Positions 9,801 to 16,781 of a stretch of DNA of 64,000 bases are shown here, one piece after another. The stretch's first letter is position 1. Each line of letters starts with the position of its first letter. Source of the DNA: Lewinellaceae bacterium (GTDB lineage: Bacteria; Bacteroidota; Bacteroidia; Chitinophagales; Saprospiraceae); contig JACJYE010000003.1 of NCBI GenBank assembly GCA_020636255.1, positions 372,001 through 436,000 on the forward strand. The letters run 5' to 3'. Position numbers and translations under genes: made by a program. The notes under the pieces were generated by a model. That model was not told where the DNA came from. It did not search any database and saw only the letters and a program-made list of their open reading frames with translations.

Positions 9801-10885
9801 ATCTGCCGGGCAGTAGTGGTAAAGTCCTGTACGATGAGGAAATACCCGGGATAACCGGAGTTCTCGATGACCTTCAGCTCGAAGTCGAGGCGCTCCCTGA
9901 TCTCCGGAGTGATGGCGCCGTAGCGCCGTTTGGCGCCCTCGAAGGTGAGGTGGCGCAGGTAGTCATCCTGTGATTTGAAGCCCTGCGGGAGGGGGAAAGC
10001 CGGCAGCAGGATATCGCGCTTCAGCGTCAGCTTGTCGATCTTATCATAGATCTCCATGGTCGTATCCACGGCGTGGGGGACGTCGTGAAACAGCTGGTTC
10101 ATTTCCTGCTGTGTCTTGAAGTAAAAATCGGAACTGGGGAACTTGAAGCGGTTGAGGTCTTCCAGCAGGCTGTTGGTATTGACGCAGAGCAGGATATCGT
10201 GGGGCACATAGTCATCTTCTTCGAGGTAGTGGGAGTCGTTAGTGCAGATGACCTTGAGGTTGTACTTTTTAGCAAACACCAGCAGTTGCTGGTTGACGTC
10301 TTCCTGGCTAACGCCCAGGCCGTCGATGTTTTCCAGGCCGCGGTGGCGTTGCAGCTCGATGTAGAAATCTTCGCCGAAGATATCGATCCACCAGCGCAAT
10401 TTTTCCTCCGCTTCCTCCAGCTTGCCCTGCAGGATGGCCTGAGGTATCTCGGCGCCGATGCAGCAGCTTGTAGCGACGAGGCCTTCGTGGTGCTGGAGCA
10501 GCAGTTCCTTGTCGATGCGTGGAAATTTACTGTACAGGCCTTCGATAAAACCCAGGGAGCAGAGTTTGGAGAGGTTTTCGTAGCCCTTCTGGTTTTTGGC
10601 CAGCAGCAGCTGGTGGTAGCGGTTATCCTGTTCACCTTTGGCGCGGGAGAAAGATTTCTTATGCCGGTCTTCCACCATATAGAACTCGCAGCCTACGATG
10701 GGTTTGAGGTTGCGCTTTTCGGCTTCGGACACGAACTTAAAAGCGCCGAACATATTACCGTGGTCGGTCAGGGCTACGCCTTTCTGCCCGTCATTAGCGG
10801 CCTTATCCATCATCGCGCCAATATCTGTTGCTCCGTCGAGCAGGGAGTATTGGGTGTGGCAGTGCAGGTGTACGAACTCCGGCAT
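6809..10885 (-). CDS. dnaE: DNA polymerase III alpha subunit with in-frame mini-intein
   Basis: The catalytic subunit of the replicative polymerase, 1358 residues before splicing and 1177 after removal of the intein, the normal DnaE length. It starts with a PHP domain (HLHCHTQYSLLDGA). The palm motif PDIDIDFDD has the presumed metal-binding Asp409 and Asp411. The fingers and the helix-hairpin-helix/OB segments follow (YAFNKSHSTCYAFVAFQTAYLKAHYPAEF is split here to describe: AFNKSH and AYLKAHYPAEF). An intein occupies residues 699-879, between TYGV and CVYQEQVM. The gene stands alone, with a 183-base gap to the upstream gene. Without splicing the polymerase would be interrupted in an essential region, so the intein must be active if this is the only dnaE. 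Confidence 0.96.
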   Translation of the reverse strand: MPEFVHLHCHTQYSLLDGATDIGAMMDKAANDGQKGVALTDHGNMFGAFKFVSEAEKRNLKPIVGCEFYMVEDRHKKSFSRAKGEQDNRYHQLLLAKNQKGYENLSKLCSLGFIEGLYSKFPRIDKELLLQHHEGLVATSCCIGAEIPQAILQGKLEEAEEKLRWWIDIFGEDFYIELQRHRGLENIDGLGVSQEDVNQQLLVFAKKYNLKVICTNDSHYLEEDDYVPHDILLCVNTNSLLEDLNRFKFPSSDFYFKTQQEMNQLFHDVPHAVDTTMEIYDKIDKLTLKRDILLPAFPLPQGFKSQDDYLRHLTFEGAKRRYGAITPEIRERLDFELKVIENSGYPGYFLIVQDFTTTARQMGVSVGPGRGSAAGSAVAYCIGITNVDPIKYDLLFERFLNPERVSMPDIDIDFDDEGRQKVLDYVIEKYGRNQVAQIVTYGTMAAKLSLRDVGRVMNVPLNEVDRVAKAFPTHLKATLAKVLAPGDVSPKLKGDLNSEDLEKAYQFRQLAEAPGQIGEMIRTAQKLEGSVRNTGIHACGVVITPDEITKYVPVKVDKESDMLVTQFDNSVAESAGLLKMDFLGLKTLTIIKDAVRMVEENHGIKLDMDAVPLEDPKTYELFQRGETVAIFQYESSGMQKYMKELVPTTFEDLIAMNALYRPGPLEYIPEFIDRKHGRKPVTYDLADMEEYLHETYGVCVSGDTLVFDAQGGSFVRIDELENRVGNFLVQGVDENLEPRQARMTHWVCNGRRKVLEMKLQNGASIKLTPDHQVLTENGWQAVGALEVGDYIATPRELVIVGEESARQKFSKQKKNQTEHVAVYAGASFPEQPELLNGLAKNGVRWEEITEIRPAGEELVYDITVEGIHNFVGNNIIVHNCVYQEQVMLLSQKLAGFTKGQADKLRKAMGKKLKADLDAMYPKFIEGGSERGHAQPILEKVWKDWEAFASYAFNKSHSTCYAFVAFQTAYLKAHYPAEFMASVLTHNKNDISKITFFLQECKRMGLNVLGPSVNESVSDFSVDKSGHIRFGLSALKGVGEGPVEEILEERKTNGAFESIFDMMRRLSLRSVNKKVMESLALGGAFDCFAGTHRAQYFAPSDKFDSLLEHALRYGNAYQSQKAQAVNSLFGETDEVMIPEPPLPDCNPWPLLEKLNNEKQVTGIFVSGHPLDDYRLEVENFVTCTLNEVDDNQNRPALNLAGMVTLARHLVSKNGNGWGIFELSDYNGSYEFKLFGEDYQKFKHLFEDGKALFIKAGWQRSWRNEGMELKIKDVKLLEGVAENMTQAITIKLPVEAITMEMIDRIDELCKQHEGPHRLRMELVDKSKRLRLAMAAKGRGVNATNGFIVELERLGVEYQVN
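8249..8791 (-). mobile_element. DnaE mini-intein without homing endonuclease
   Basis: A 181-residue protein-splicing element. Block A is CVSGDTLVF with the nucleophile Cys699. Block B is KLTPDHQVLT with the conserved Thr and His. Block F is VYDITVEGIHNFVG and block G is NNIIVHN, ending in the His-Asn pair (Asn879) before the +1 Cys880. The 55 or so residues in the middle carry no LAGLIDADG motif, so this is a minimal, probably non-mobile intein. Its site (TYGV/CVYQEQVM) differs from the site of the split cyanobacterial DnaE intein, which is at the later Y/CFNKSH position; here that position reads YAFNKSH and is uninterrupted. Confidence 0.93.
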
Positions 10886-11069
10886 GAGTGGGGTTTTGAA
10901 GTTAAGTGGTTATCGGATGGCTTTTCGTCTTGCTCAGAAGAGCGGTGCGGGTTGATAGCTACCTACGGCAGGCAATACTATATCAACACCGAAAATAGGG
11001 ATTTCGATGCAGAAGGAGGAACAAATTAGTTCTAAGTTTTCCACAATTTGTTGACAAAAGCCTTTCCTT

Positions 11070-12734
11070 TTAGCGGATACCGAGCATCACTTTCAGGCTT
11101 TCCGCGGTTGCGGCATCCCAGGCGCCTTCCAGTTCTTCGTAATTGGCCCAGTTATCCTGGTCGAACACCCAGATCGTGTCTTTGAGGCAATCGAGGAAGG
11201 TAGCGTAGTCTTCGGAGTGGACGCCGACAGCGGCATGCTGGCTGGCCAGGTCCTGGAGGCGCCCGCTCATATCGGTGGATATGCTGGGGTATTGCATCAA
11301 ACGTTCTATAGCGAGGTCGAGCATATTATGCTGGTGGCGCCAGGCCTCTTTTTCCACGATACTGCGTTTGGCCCAGGCGTTGCCAAAAATTTCCTGCGCG
11401 TGGGGGGCTTTTTCCAGGAATACCTGATAGAAGACCTCGTAAAAGCCCTCTTTGCGGCGGCAGCGGCCGTAGCTATTGCGCAGTTTTTTAAGCATGTGGT
11501 AGGCAGGGTGTGCCTCCATGAGGCTGGTGGTATCAGGTATCTTTTTGATCTCTTCGAGCACCTCTTCCATATCTGCAAAGCGCTCGCCGGGGTTGTGGTT
11601 CAGCATTTTCCGGATGGCCTGTACAAAGGCTGCCGGGCAAAGCGTATCTTTCAGCTCCTCTTCAATCAGTTCCGGGTTCTCCGTCACGGCCAGGCGCCTG
11701 CCGAGTATCGATAGTATGGTATCCCCTTCGAACAGGGGTTGGCCTTTGAACAGCTCGAAGGCCACCAGCCCGAAAGCGAACTGGTCGGACAGCTGGCTGC
11801 CGCTATCGGTATGTACCTGTTCTGGGCTCCAGTACTGGGCAAAGAGCTGGATGCGCTCGAAGGTGCGCTTGAAGTAAGAAGCGCGCACCACCTGAAAAGG
11901 AGACAGCCTGGGCCCTTTGCGCTTATCGATCAGGATGTTGGACGGCCAGAGGTTGTTGTGCACCAGGCCATCCTGATGGCCCTGTACCAGTACCCGCCCC
12001 ATAGTGAGCAGCATCTCCCTGATCTCATGGAGTTGATAGGGCCAGCCCTTTTCCAGCCTTTCCGACAGGCGCATGCCGTCGACGTATTCGGTGACGATGT
12101 ACCGGGGCGGCATATCCAGCCCTTCATCGATGACGCTGATGATGCCATCCAGGCCCGACAGCTGTTTTGCCTTGGAGAGGTCTTCCCGGATGCTTTCGAG
12201 GTTTTCGTCATCTATGATGGAAATGGGTTTGATGACCTTGATGGCCACCGGCTGTGGCGTATTGGTCAGAGTATCCACGCGTTCGGCCTTGTAGATGATG
12301 GCCGTATCGCCGGAAGAGATCTTTTCCAGATTGCTGTAGCGGCCTGCCAGGCGCTGTTCCAGCATGCGCTGAAATTCCTCTTCATTCTTTGCCAGGGTGA
12401 TCTGCAGGATCTGCTTTTCATCCTTCGCCACCATTCCTTCTCCGGTCTCACGGATATGGTTGAGCAGTTGGAGCAACGATTTTTTCACCTGTACCAGCCG
12501 CGCTTTCTGCTCTTCGGTAGTAATGGCCTTGGTGAGCGCTTCCTGCTGGACCTCGTTATACGTACTGAGCAAAAGAGATACCGTAATGCGGTATTCGGTG
12601 TATTTGACCAGCGGCTTGAGTTCTTCAAACACCTGTTCGAGTTGGTTTTTCTCGATCAGCGTTTCCATAAGGTTGGTATGTTCCTGCAGTGCTTTCATAT
12701 TACTATACGGAGCCAGATACAAAACGGGAAACAT
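11070..12734 (-). CDS. EAD-like adaptor, pseudokinase and globin domain fusion
   Basis: A 554-residue protein of three parts. Residues about 22-92 are a small helical domain (KNQLEQVFEELKPLV, then LLLSTYNEVQ and LVQVKKSLLQLLNHI) that resembles the effector-associated adaptor domains (EAD11-like) of bacterial conflict systems. Residues about 130-400 have the Hanks kinase fold: VAIKV with Lys166, but the catalytic HRD is His259-Asn260-Asn261 (HNNLWPSNIL) and no DFG is visible (RLSPFQVV), so it is probably a pseudokinase. Residues about 415-554 look like a globin, with a candidate proximal His500 in LASQHAAVGV and then SEDYATFLDCLKDTI. ATG at 12698 is an alternative start. It follows an unknown gene and an ACP-like gene on the same strand. 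A haem- or gas-responsive signalling role is inference. Confidence 0.75.
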   Translation of the reverse strand: MFPVLYLAPYSNMKALQEHTNLMETLIEKNQLEQVFEELKPLVKYTEYRITVSLLLSTYNEVQQEALTKAITTEEQKARLVQVKKSLLQLLNHIRETGEGMVAKDEKQILQITLAKNEEEFQRMLEQRLAGRYSNLEKISSGDTAIIYKAERVDTLTNTPQPVAIKVIKPISIIDDENLESIREDLSKAKQLSGLDGIISVIDEGLDMPPRYIVTEYVDGMRLSERLEKGWPYQLHEIREMLLTMGRVLVQGHQDGLVHNNLWPSNILIDKRKGPRLSPFQVVRASYFKRTFERIQLFAQYWSPEQVHTDSGSQLSDQFAFGLVAFELFKGQPLFEGDTILSILGRRLAVTENPELIEEELKDTLCPAAFVQAIRKMLNHNPGERFADMEEVLEEIKKIPDTTSLMEAHPAYHMLKKLRNSYGRCRRKEGFYEVFYQVFLEKAPHAQEIFGNAWAKRSIVEKEAWRHQHNMLDLAIERLMQYPSISTDMSGRLQDLASQHAAVGVHSEDYATFLDCLKDTIWVFDQDNWANYEELEGAWDAATAESLKVMLGIR

Positions 12735-12903
12735 AGGGCAATCGGTTTAGGATATTTTATTCCGGGCATCTCCCGCTGCGCCGGTACGGCTGCTGTCTTT
12801 CGTTTCCCGTAGAACGATTCAAAATAGGCAAAGACACCGGAAATATAACATTTAACAAAAGATTATTTGTTTTTTAACAGCCCTGTTCACCGCTCATTTC
12901 CAG

Positions 12904-13500
12904 TTAGGGGCCGTCCGAGGCCAGGACGTCGTGTAAGTACATGCCCTTTTTGTAAAAATCAATGATCTGAGCAGGTGTAAGCAGGCGGTTCTTTTGGTAA
13001 AGCACCAGGTAGTAGTTCAGCCCTTCCAGGCTCCAGTTCTTTTCAACGGTAAAGAATTGCAGGGCTGCGGGGGGAAAACTGGAGCGAATATAGTCTTCAT
13101 CTTCCCCGCGCAACAGATATTGATCCGAAAATTCCGGAAAAGCTTCGAAGTCGATATCCTGCATGCCCAGCAGCTGCCCGATCTTGTGAAAGAAGTTTTC
13201 CGGTTTGAGCAGGAACTGAGGCAGGCCCAGCTTTTTGGAATGCACAAAGAATACCGTCTGTTTGAATGTCCGGCTGCTGTTACTGGAGCTGATGGTATAG
13301 TGGTAGTCAAAAATGTTGGCCTCTGTTTCCAGCATGCCGATCTGACGGGAAAGCAGATGGGTGGCCTTACGGTGATGGCCTCTGCGGAAAAGCTGAAAAT
13401 CTTTCAACAAATTGAGAAGCCCCCACTCGTCTTCCGGGCTGTACTTCATGCCCAGTTGTAAGGCGGTGTTCTTTAGCTGAGCAGTACGGTCGTTTGCCAT
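12904..13500 (-). CDS. Hypothetical protein of 198 residues
   Basis: I do not recognise the family. I chose the ATG at 13500 (MANDRTAQLKN); the frame extends to 13596 but the extra N-terminus looks like non-coding sequence. The protein is soluble, without signal or membrane helix. Notable is the stretch FPEFSDQYLLRGEDEDYIRSSF (described in parts: FPEFSDQYLL and RGEDEDYIRSSF), followed by a Trp-containing segment (EKNWSLEGLNYYLVLY). A similar F-x-x-Y-x-L-x-G-x-(D/E)-E pattern is seen in other uncharacterised bacterial proteins. It lies between the ACP-like gene (118 bases upstream) and the pseudokinase-globin gene (169 bases downstream) on the same strand, so the three may form one unit. Confidence 0.65.
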   Translation of the reverse strand: MANDRTAQLKNTALQLGMKYSPEDEWGLLNLLKDFQLFRRGHHRKATHLLSRQIGMLETEANIFDYHYTISSSNSSRTFKQTVFFVHSKKLGLPQFLLKPENFFHKIGQLLGMQDIDFEAFPEFSDQYLLRGEDEDYIRSSFPPAALQFFTVEKNWSLEGLNYYLVLYQKNRLLTPAQIIDFYKKGMYLHDVLASDGP

Positions 13501-13618
13501 GATCAGATGCCCTGTATTACGTAAAAGAAAAGCGGGACAATACCCGCTAACCGGAATGAAAGATAAAGAATTTACCGGAGGAAAGGTAAAAACCACTCAG
13601 GGCATCCGCCAATTCTGG

Positions 13619-13885
13619 TCAGGCAGCGTGCCTTTGCAGAAAAATGCTGGCATCATGGATCGTTTCGATGGAATTTGCTTCCTCGCTGGACAGATAAACA
13701 TTGAACCGGCTTTCCAGTTCAGCGATCAGCAAAAGAATATCGACGGCATCGAGGTGCAGGTCATCCTCCAGATGGGTATAAGGGTGGATGCTCGTTGGAG
13801 GGACGTTTAACCTCCAGCTGATGTGGTCGATGATCAGTTTTTCCATGGCCGAAAGTGTTGGATGAGATATGACTTGTTGTATCAT
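13619..13885 (-). CDS. Acyl-carrier-protein-like protein lacking the phosphopantetheine serine
   Basis: An 88-residue protein; an internal ATG at 13846 would give 75 residues, close to a usual ACP. The fold pattern fits an ACP: helix LIIDHISWRLNV, loop, then EDDLHLDAVDILLLIAELE and a last helix ETIHDASIFLQRH. Aligned without gaps to E. coli AcpP, the DSLD motif reads Asp-Ala47-Val-Asp, so the serine that carries 4'-phosphopantetheine is absent (codon GCC). It therefore should not be a substrate carrier and may act as a docking or regulatory protein. No fatty acid or polyketide gene is adjacent; the next genes are the unknown protein and the pseudokinase-globin fusion. Confidence 0.75.
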   Translation of the reverse strand: MIQQVISHPTLSAMEKLIIDHISWRLNVPPTSIHPYTHLEDDLHLDAVDILLLIAELESRFNVYLSSEEANSIETIHDASIFLQRHAA

Positions 13886-13993
13886 GTTGCGATTGTTCTC
13901 TTCAGTTCGATGATAAAAACGTACAGATACCCCTATAGGTTGCCTGGCGCATTTTTATTTTGTCGAAAAAACAAGAGCGTTCATCGGTATCCT

Positions 13994-14143
13994 GAACGGG
14001 CGCGTTTTGGCCTGTTAGGCCGCCGCCGGGTGTATACCCTATACCACGAAAATATCATCATCAACAAATACCTCCGGGCCCTGAATTTCTATTTTCACGC
14101 CTCCAAAACGAGCCCGAAACCGAGCGTTCCGGCAACGTATTAG
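13994..14143 (+). pseudogene. 3' fragment of the glycosyltransferase gene (duplicate of 21573-21722)
   Basis: These 150 bases match the 3' end of the intact glycosyltransferase at 20544-21722, encoding the last 49 residues (from RARFGLLGRRRVYTLYHEN to SVPATY) with the same stop. There is no upstream coding part or start of its own. The identity continues through the terminator hairpin into the HYR gene 3' end, with an offset of 7579 bases. This is a segmental duplication or an assembly join, not a functional gene. Confidence 0.85.
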
Positions 14144-14174
14144 TTTAAGAGCTTGTTTGGACTGCCTCAATACA

Positions 14175-14210
14175 ACAGCGCCATCTCTGTGCTTACAAAG
14201 ATGGCGCTGT
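14175..14210. terminator. Bidirectional terminator hairpin
   Basis: A perfect 12-bp stem, ACAGCGCCATCT and AGATGGCGCTGT, with a 12-base loop. It lies between the glycosyltransferase 3' fragment and the convergent HYR gene. An identical copy is at 21754-21789. Confidence 0.65.
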
Positions 14211-14249
14211 GTATTTAGGCTACCTCCACGATTAAAATCGTGGGGTACC

Positions 14250-16781
14250 TTACTCCGCTTTCACAAAGCGCAGCACCTGCGGCGCCTGCCCTTCTTCCAG
14301 CACTTCCATGAAGTACAGGCCCGGGCGCAGCTGGCTGATGTCCCACTCCAGGCGCTCCAGGGGTTCGTCCAGCTGGCGCGTTTCGATGAGTTGCCCCAGC
14401 TCGTTGCGCAGCCGTACCGTACCTCCAATCTTCTGATTGGAGTAGGTTGCTTCTCCAACCGGAAGTGCCTGTCCCGGCTGGCCGGGATTGGAGGTACGGG
14501 TACGGGTTAGCGTCACCACGTCCCGCGCAGGGTTCGGGTACAGGCTCAGCGTGCGTACCGCTGCTCCCGGCTCCACTTCCTGCCCTATCGGCGCCGTCAC
14601 TACCGGCAGCACTCCGCCACTCACCGTCACATTGCTGAACACCGCCACCGCCGGCGAGCCCGGGATGTTGGTAAAGGCCCCGAAGCCCACCTCCAGGCAG
14701 GCGTTCAGCGACAGCGGCTGCGCCGCCACGATCTGGAAGTTCACCCCGTCGAACGAGTAGTAACCCAGGAACCAACCGCTCTGGCGCACCAACCGCAACC
14801 AGTACGGCAGCGGTTTGTTGTAGAAGTTCACCGTCTTGTTCGCACCCGTTACCGTTCGCGTTTCCCAGCGGATGAGGTTCTGCAGGTTCGTATACATGCC
14901 CACTTCCTTGCTGCCCGCAGCGCCGCTCTCGCGGGCCAGCAGGCCGGCAAAGCCATTCGCCGTGATACCCTCTACCTTCACCGTGGCCTGGAAGTCGCCG
15001 CACAGCTGCTGCTGGATGTAAGCGATGTTGTCACTGCTCAGCTGGTTGTTCGCCGCCCCGGCCACTATCGTGAAGGCCGGCGGCTCCGCGCAGGGGTCGA
15101 ACTCATACGTGTTGCCCGGCCCGGGGTTGCCGATGTCCTGGCTGGACCACGGCGCCGGTAGGGCTTTGCCCACTTCCACCGTTATCGTCGCATCGCAGTT
15201 GGCCGTGTTGCCCGAGCCGTCGCTGACGGTAACGGGCACCGTAAAGGTTTGATCGGCATCATCGCAGTCGAATGTCTCAGCGCCTATGGCGGATACGTAG
15301 AATTCCCCGCAATTATCCGTGGTGGCCTCGAAATCCAGCACGTCCGTATCCAGCAGGGTGTAATGCCCGCTGGGGTCCAGGTATACTGTGTTGGCCAGGC
15401 ATACCGGGTCCGGCGCTATGTTGTCTTCTACCGTAACGTTAGCCGTACAACTGCTGCTGTTATTATTTACGTCCGTCACCGTCAGCGTCACGGTGTTCGA
15501 GCCGATGTCTCCACAGTCGAAGCTACTGGGGCTGGCCGAAAGGCTGGCGATGCCACAGTTATCACTCGAGCCGTTATTCACCTGAGCGGCCGTTACGGAA
15601 GCGCTGCCGCCGGCATTGAGCTGTACGGTAACGTTCTGACAAACGGCTGTGGGTGCGATGTTGTCCTGGACCGTGACGGTAGCGGAACAGGTAGCGGAAT
15701 TGCCGTTGACGTCCGTGACGGTGAGGGTAACGGCATTGGCCCCCACGTTGGCGCAGCTGAAGGTATTGGGCGCCACGCTGAGGCTGCCGATGCCACAGTT
15801 GTCAGTGGAGTTGTTGTTCACCTGAGCGGCCGTTACGGAAGCGCTGCCGCCGGCGTTGAGCTGTACCGTTACGTTCTGGCAGGAAGCTGTCGGCGCGGCG
15901 TTGTCCTGGACCGTCACAGTAGCGGAACAGGTAGCAGAATTGCCGTTCACATCCGTCACCGTCAGCGTAACGGCGTTGGCGCCCACGTTGGCGCAGCTGA
16001 AGGTATTCGGCGATACACTCAGGCTGGCAACGCCGCAATTATCACTGGAGTGATTGTTCACCTGAGCGGCCGTGACGGAGGCGCTGCCGCCGGCGTTGAG
16101 CTGTACCGTTACGTTCTGGCAGGAAGCTGTCGGCGCAACGTTGTCCTGGACCGTCACAGTAGCGGAACAGGTAGCAGAATTGCCGTTCACATCCGTCACC
16201 GTCAGCGTAACGGCGTTGGCGCCCACGTTGGCGCAGCTGAAGGTATTCGGCGATACACTCAGGCTGGCGACGCCGCAGTTATCACTGGAGTTATTGTTCA
16301 CCTGAGCGGCCGTGACGGAAGCGCTGCCGCCGGCGTTGAGCTGTACCGTTACGTTCTGGCAGGAAGCTGTCGGCGCGGCGTTGTCCTGCACCGTCACACT
16401 GGCGGAGCAGGTAGCAGAATTGCCGTTCACATCCGTCACCGTCAGCGTAACGGCGTTGGCGCCCACGTTGGCGCAGCTGAAGGTATTCGGCGATACACTC
16501 AGGCTGGCGATGCCGCAGTTATCACTGGAGTTATTGTTCACCTGAGCGGCCGTGACGGAGGCGCTGCCGCCGGCGTTGAGCTGTACCGTTACGTTCTGGC
16601 AGGAAGCTGTCGGTGCGGCGTTGTCCTGGACCGTCACACTGGCGGAGCAGGTAGCAGAATTGCCGTTCACATCCGTCACCGTCAGCGTAACGGCGTTGGC
16701 GCCCACGTTGGCGCAGCTGAAGGTATTCGGCGATACACTCAGGCTGGCGATGCCGCAGTTATCACTCGAACCGTTGTTCAC
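14250..16781 (-). CDS. HYR-repeat T9SS surface protein, C-terminal part (frameshifted from 17743-19971)
   Basis: 843 open residues that continue the protein begun at 19971, after apparent frameshifts near 16790, 17495, 17665 and 17752. In order: five near-identical 80-residue HYR repeats (APTASCQNVTVQLNAGGSASV, read in parts APTASCQ and NVTVQLNAGG), two diverged HYR units, a concanavalin-like DUF1349-type domain (from PAPWSSQDIGNPGPG to AVFSNVTVSGG) and a T9SS type A sorting domain (LYPNPARDVVTLT to VLRFVKAE). Such proteins are exported by T9SS and act as adhesins or matrix proteins. A palindromic element is translated in frame inside the sorting domain. The whole gene would encode about 1900 residues. 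All frameshifts sit in repeat units, so sequencing or assembly error is as likely as mutation. Confidence 0.8.
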   Translation of the reverse strand: MNNGSSDNCGIASLSVSPNTFSCANVGANAVTLTVTDVNGNSATCSASVTVQDNAAPTASCQNVTVQLNAGGSASVTAAQVNNNSSDNCGIASLSVSPNTFSCANVGANAVTLTVTDVNGNSATCSASVTVQDNAAPTASCQNVTVQLNAGGSASVTAAQVNNNSSDNCGVASLSVSPNTFSCANVGANAVTLTVTDVNGNSATCSATVTVQDNVAPTASCQNVTVQLNAGGSASVTAAQVNNHSSDNCGVASLSVSPNTFSCANVGANAVTLTVTDVNGNSATCSATVTVQDNAAPTASCQNVTVQLNAGGSASVTAAQVNNNSTDNCGIGSLSVAPNTFSCANVGANAVTLTVTDVNGNSATCSATVTVQDNIAPTAVCQNVTVQLNAGGSASVTAAQVNNGSSDNCGIASLSASPSSFDCGDIGSNTVTLTVTDVNNNSSSCTANVTVEDNIAPDPVCLANTVYLDPSGHYTLLDTDVLDFEATTDNCGEFYVSAIGAETFDCDDADQTFTVPVTVSDGSGNTANCDATITVEVGKALPAPWSSQDIGNPGPGNTYEFDPCAEPPAFTIVAGAANNQLSSDNIAYIQQQLCGDFQATVKVEGITANGFAGLLARESGAAGSKEVGMYTNLQNLIRWETRTVTGANKTVNFYNKPLPYWLRLVRQSGWFLGYYSFDGVNFQIVAAQPLSLNACLEVGFGAFTNIPGSPAVAVFSNVTVSGGVLPVVTAPIGQEVEPGAAVRTLSLYPNPARDVVTLTRTRTSNPGQPGQALPVGEATYSNQKIGGTVRLRNELGQLIETRQLDEPLERLEWDISQLRPGLYFMEVLEEGQAPQVLRFVKAE
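14417..14499. repeat. Palindromic element inside the T9SS sorting domain, copy 1
   Basis: The ends are CCGTACCTCCAATC and GATTGGAGGTACGG. It contains CTCCAATC-ttct-GATTGGAG and the long variant with TCCCGG-ctgg-CCGGGA. It lies within the coding region between the first strand of the sorting domain (ARDVVTLT) and LRNELGQ and is translated through. Confidence 0.75.

Noticed and set aside
13823..14143. A complete 106-codon gene
   Set aside because: Only the last 49 codons are related to anything, and these are the copied tail of the glycosyltransferase; the first part is non-coding sequence.
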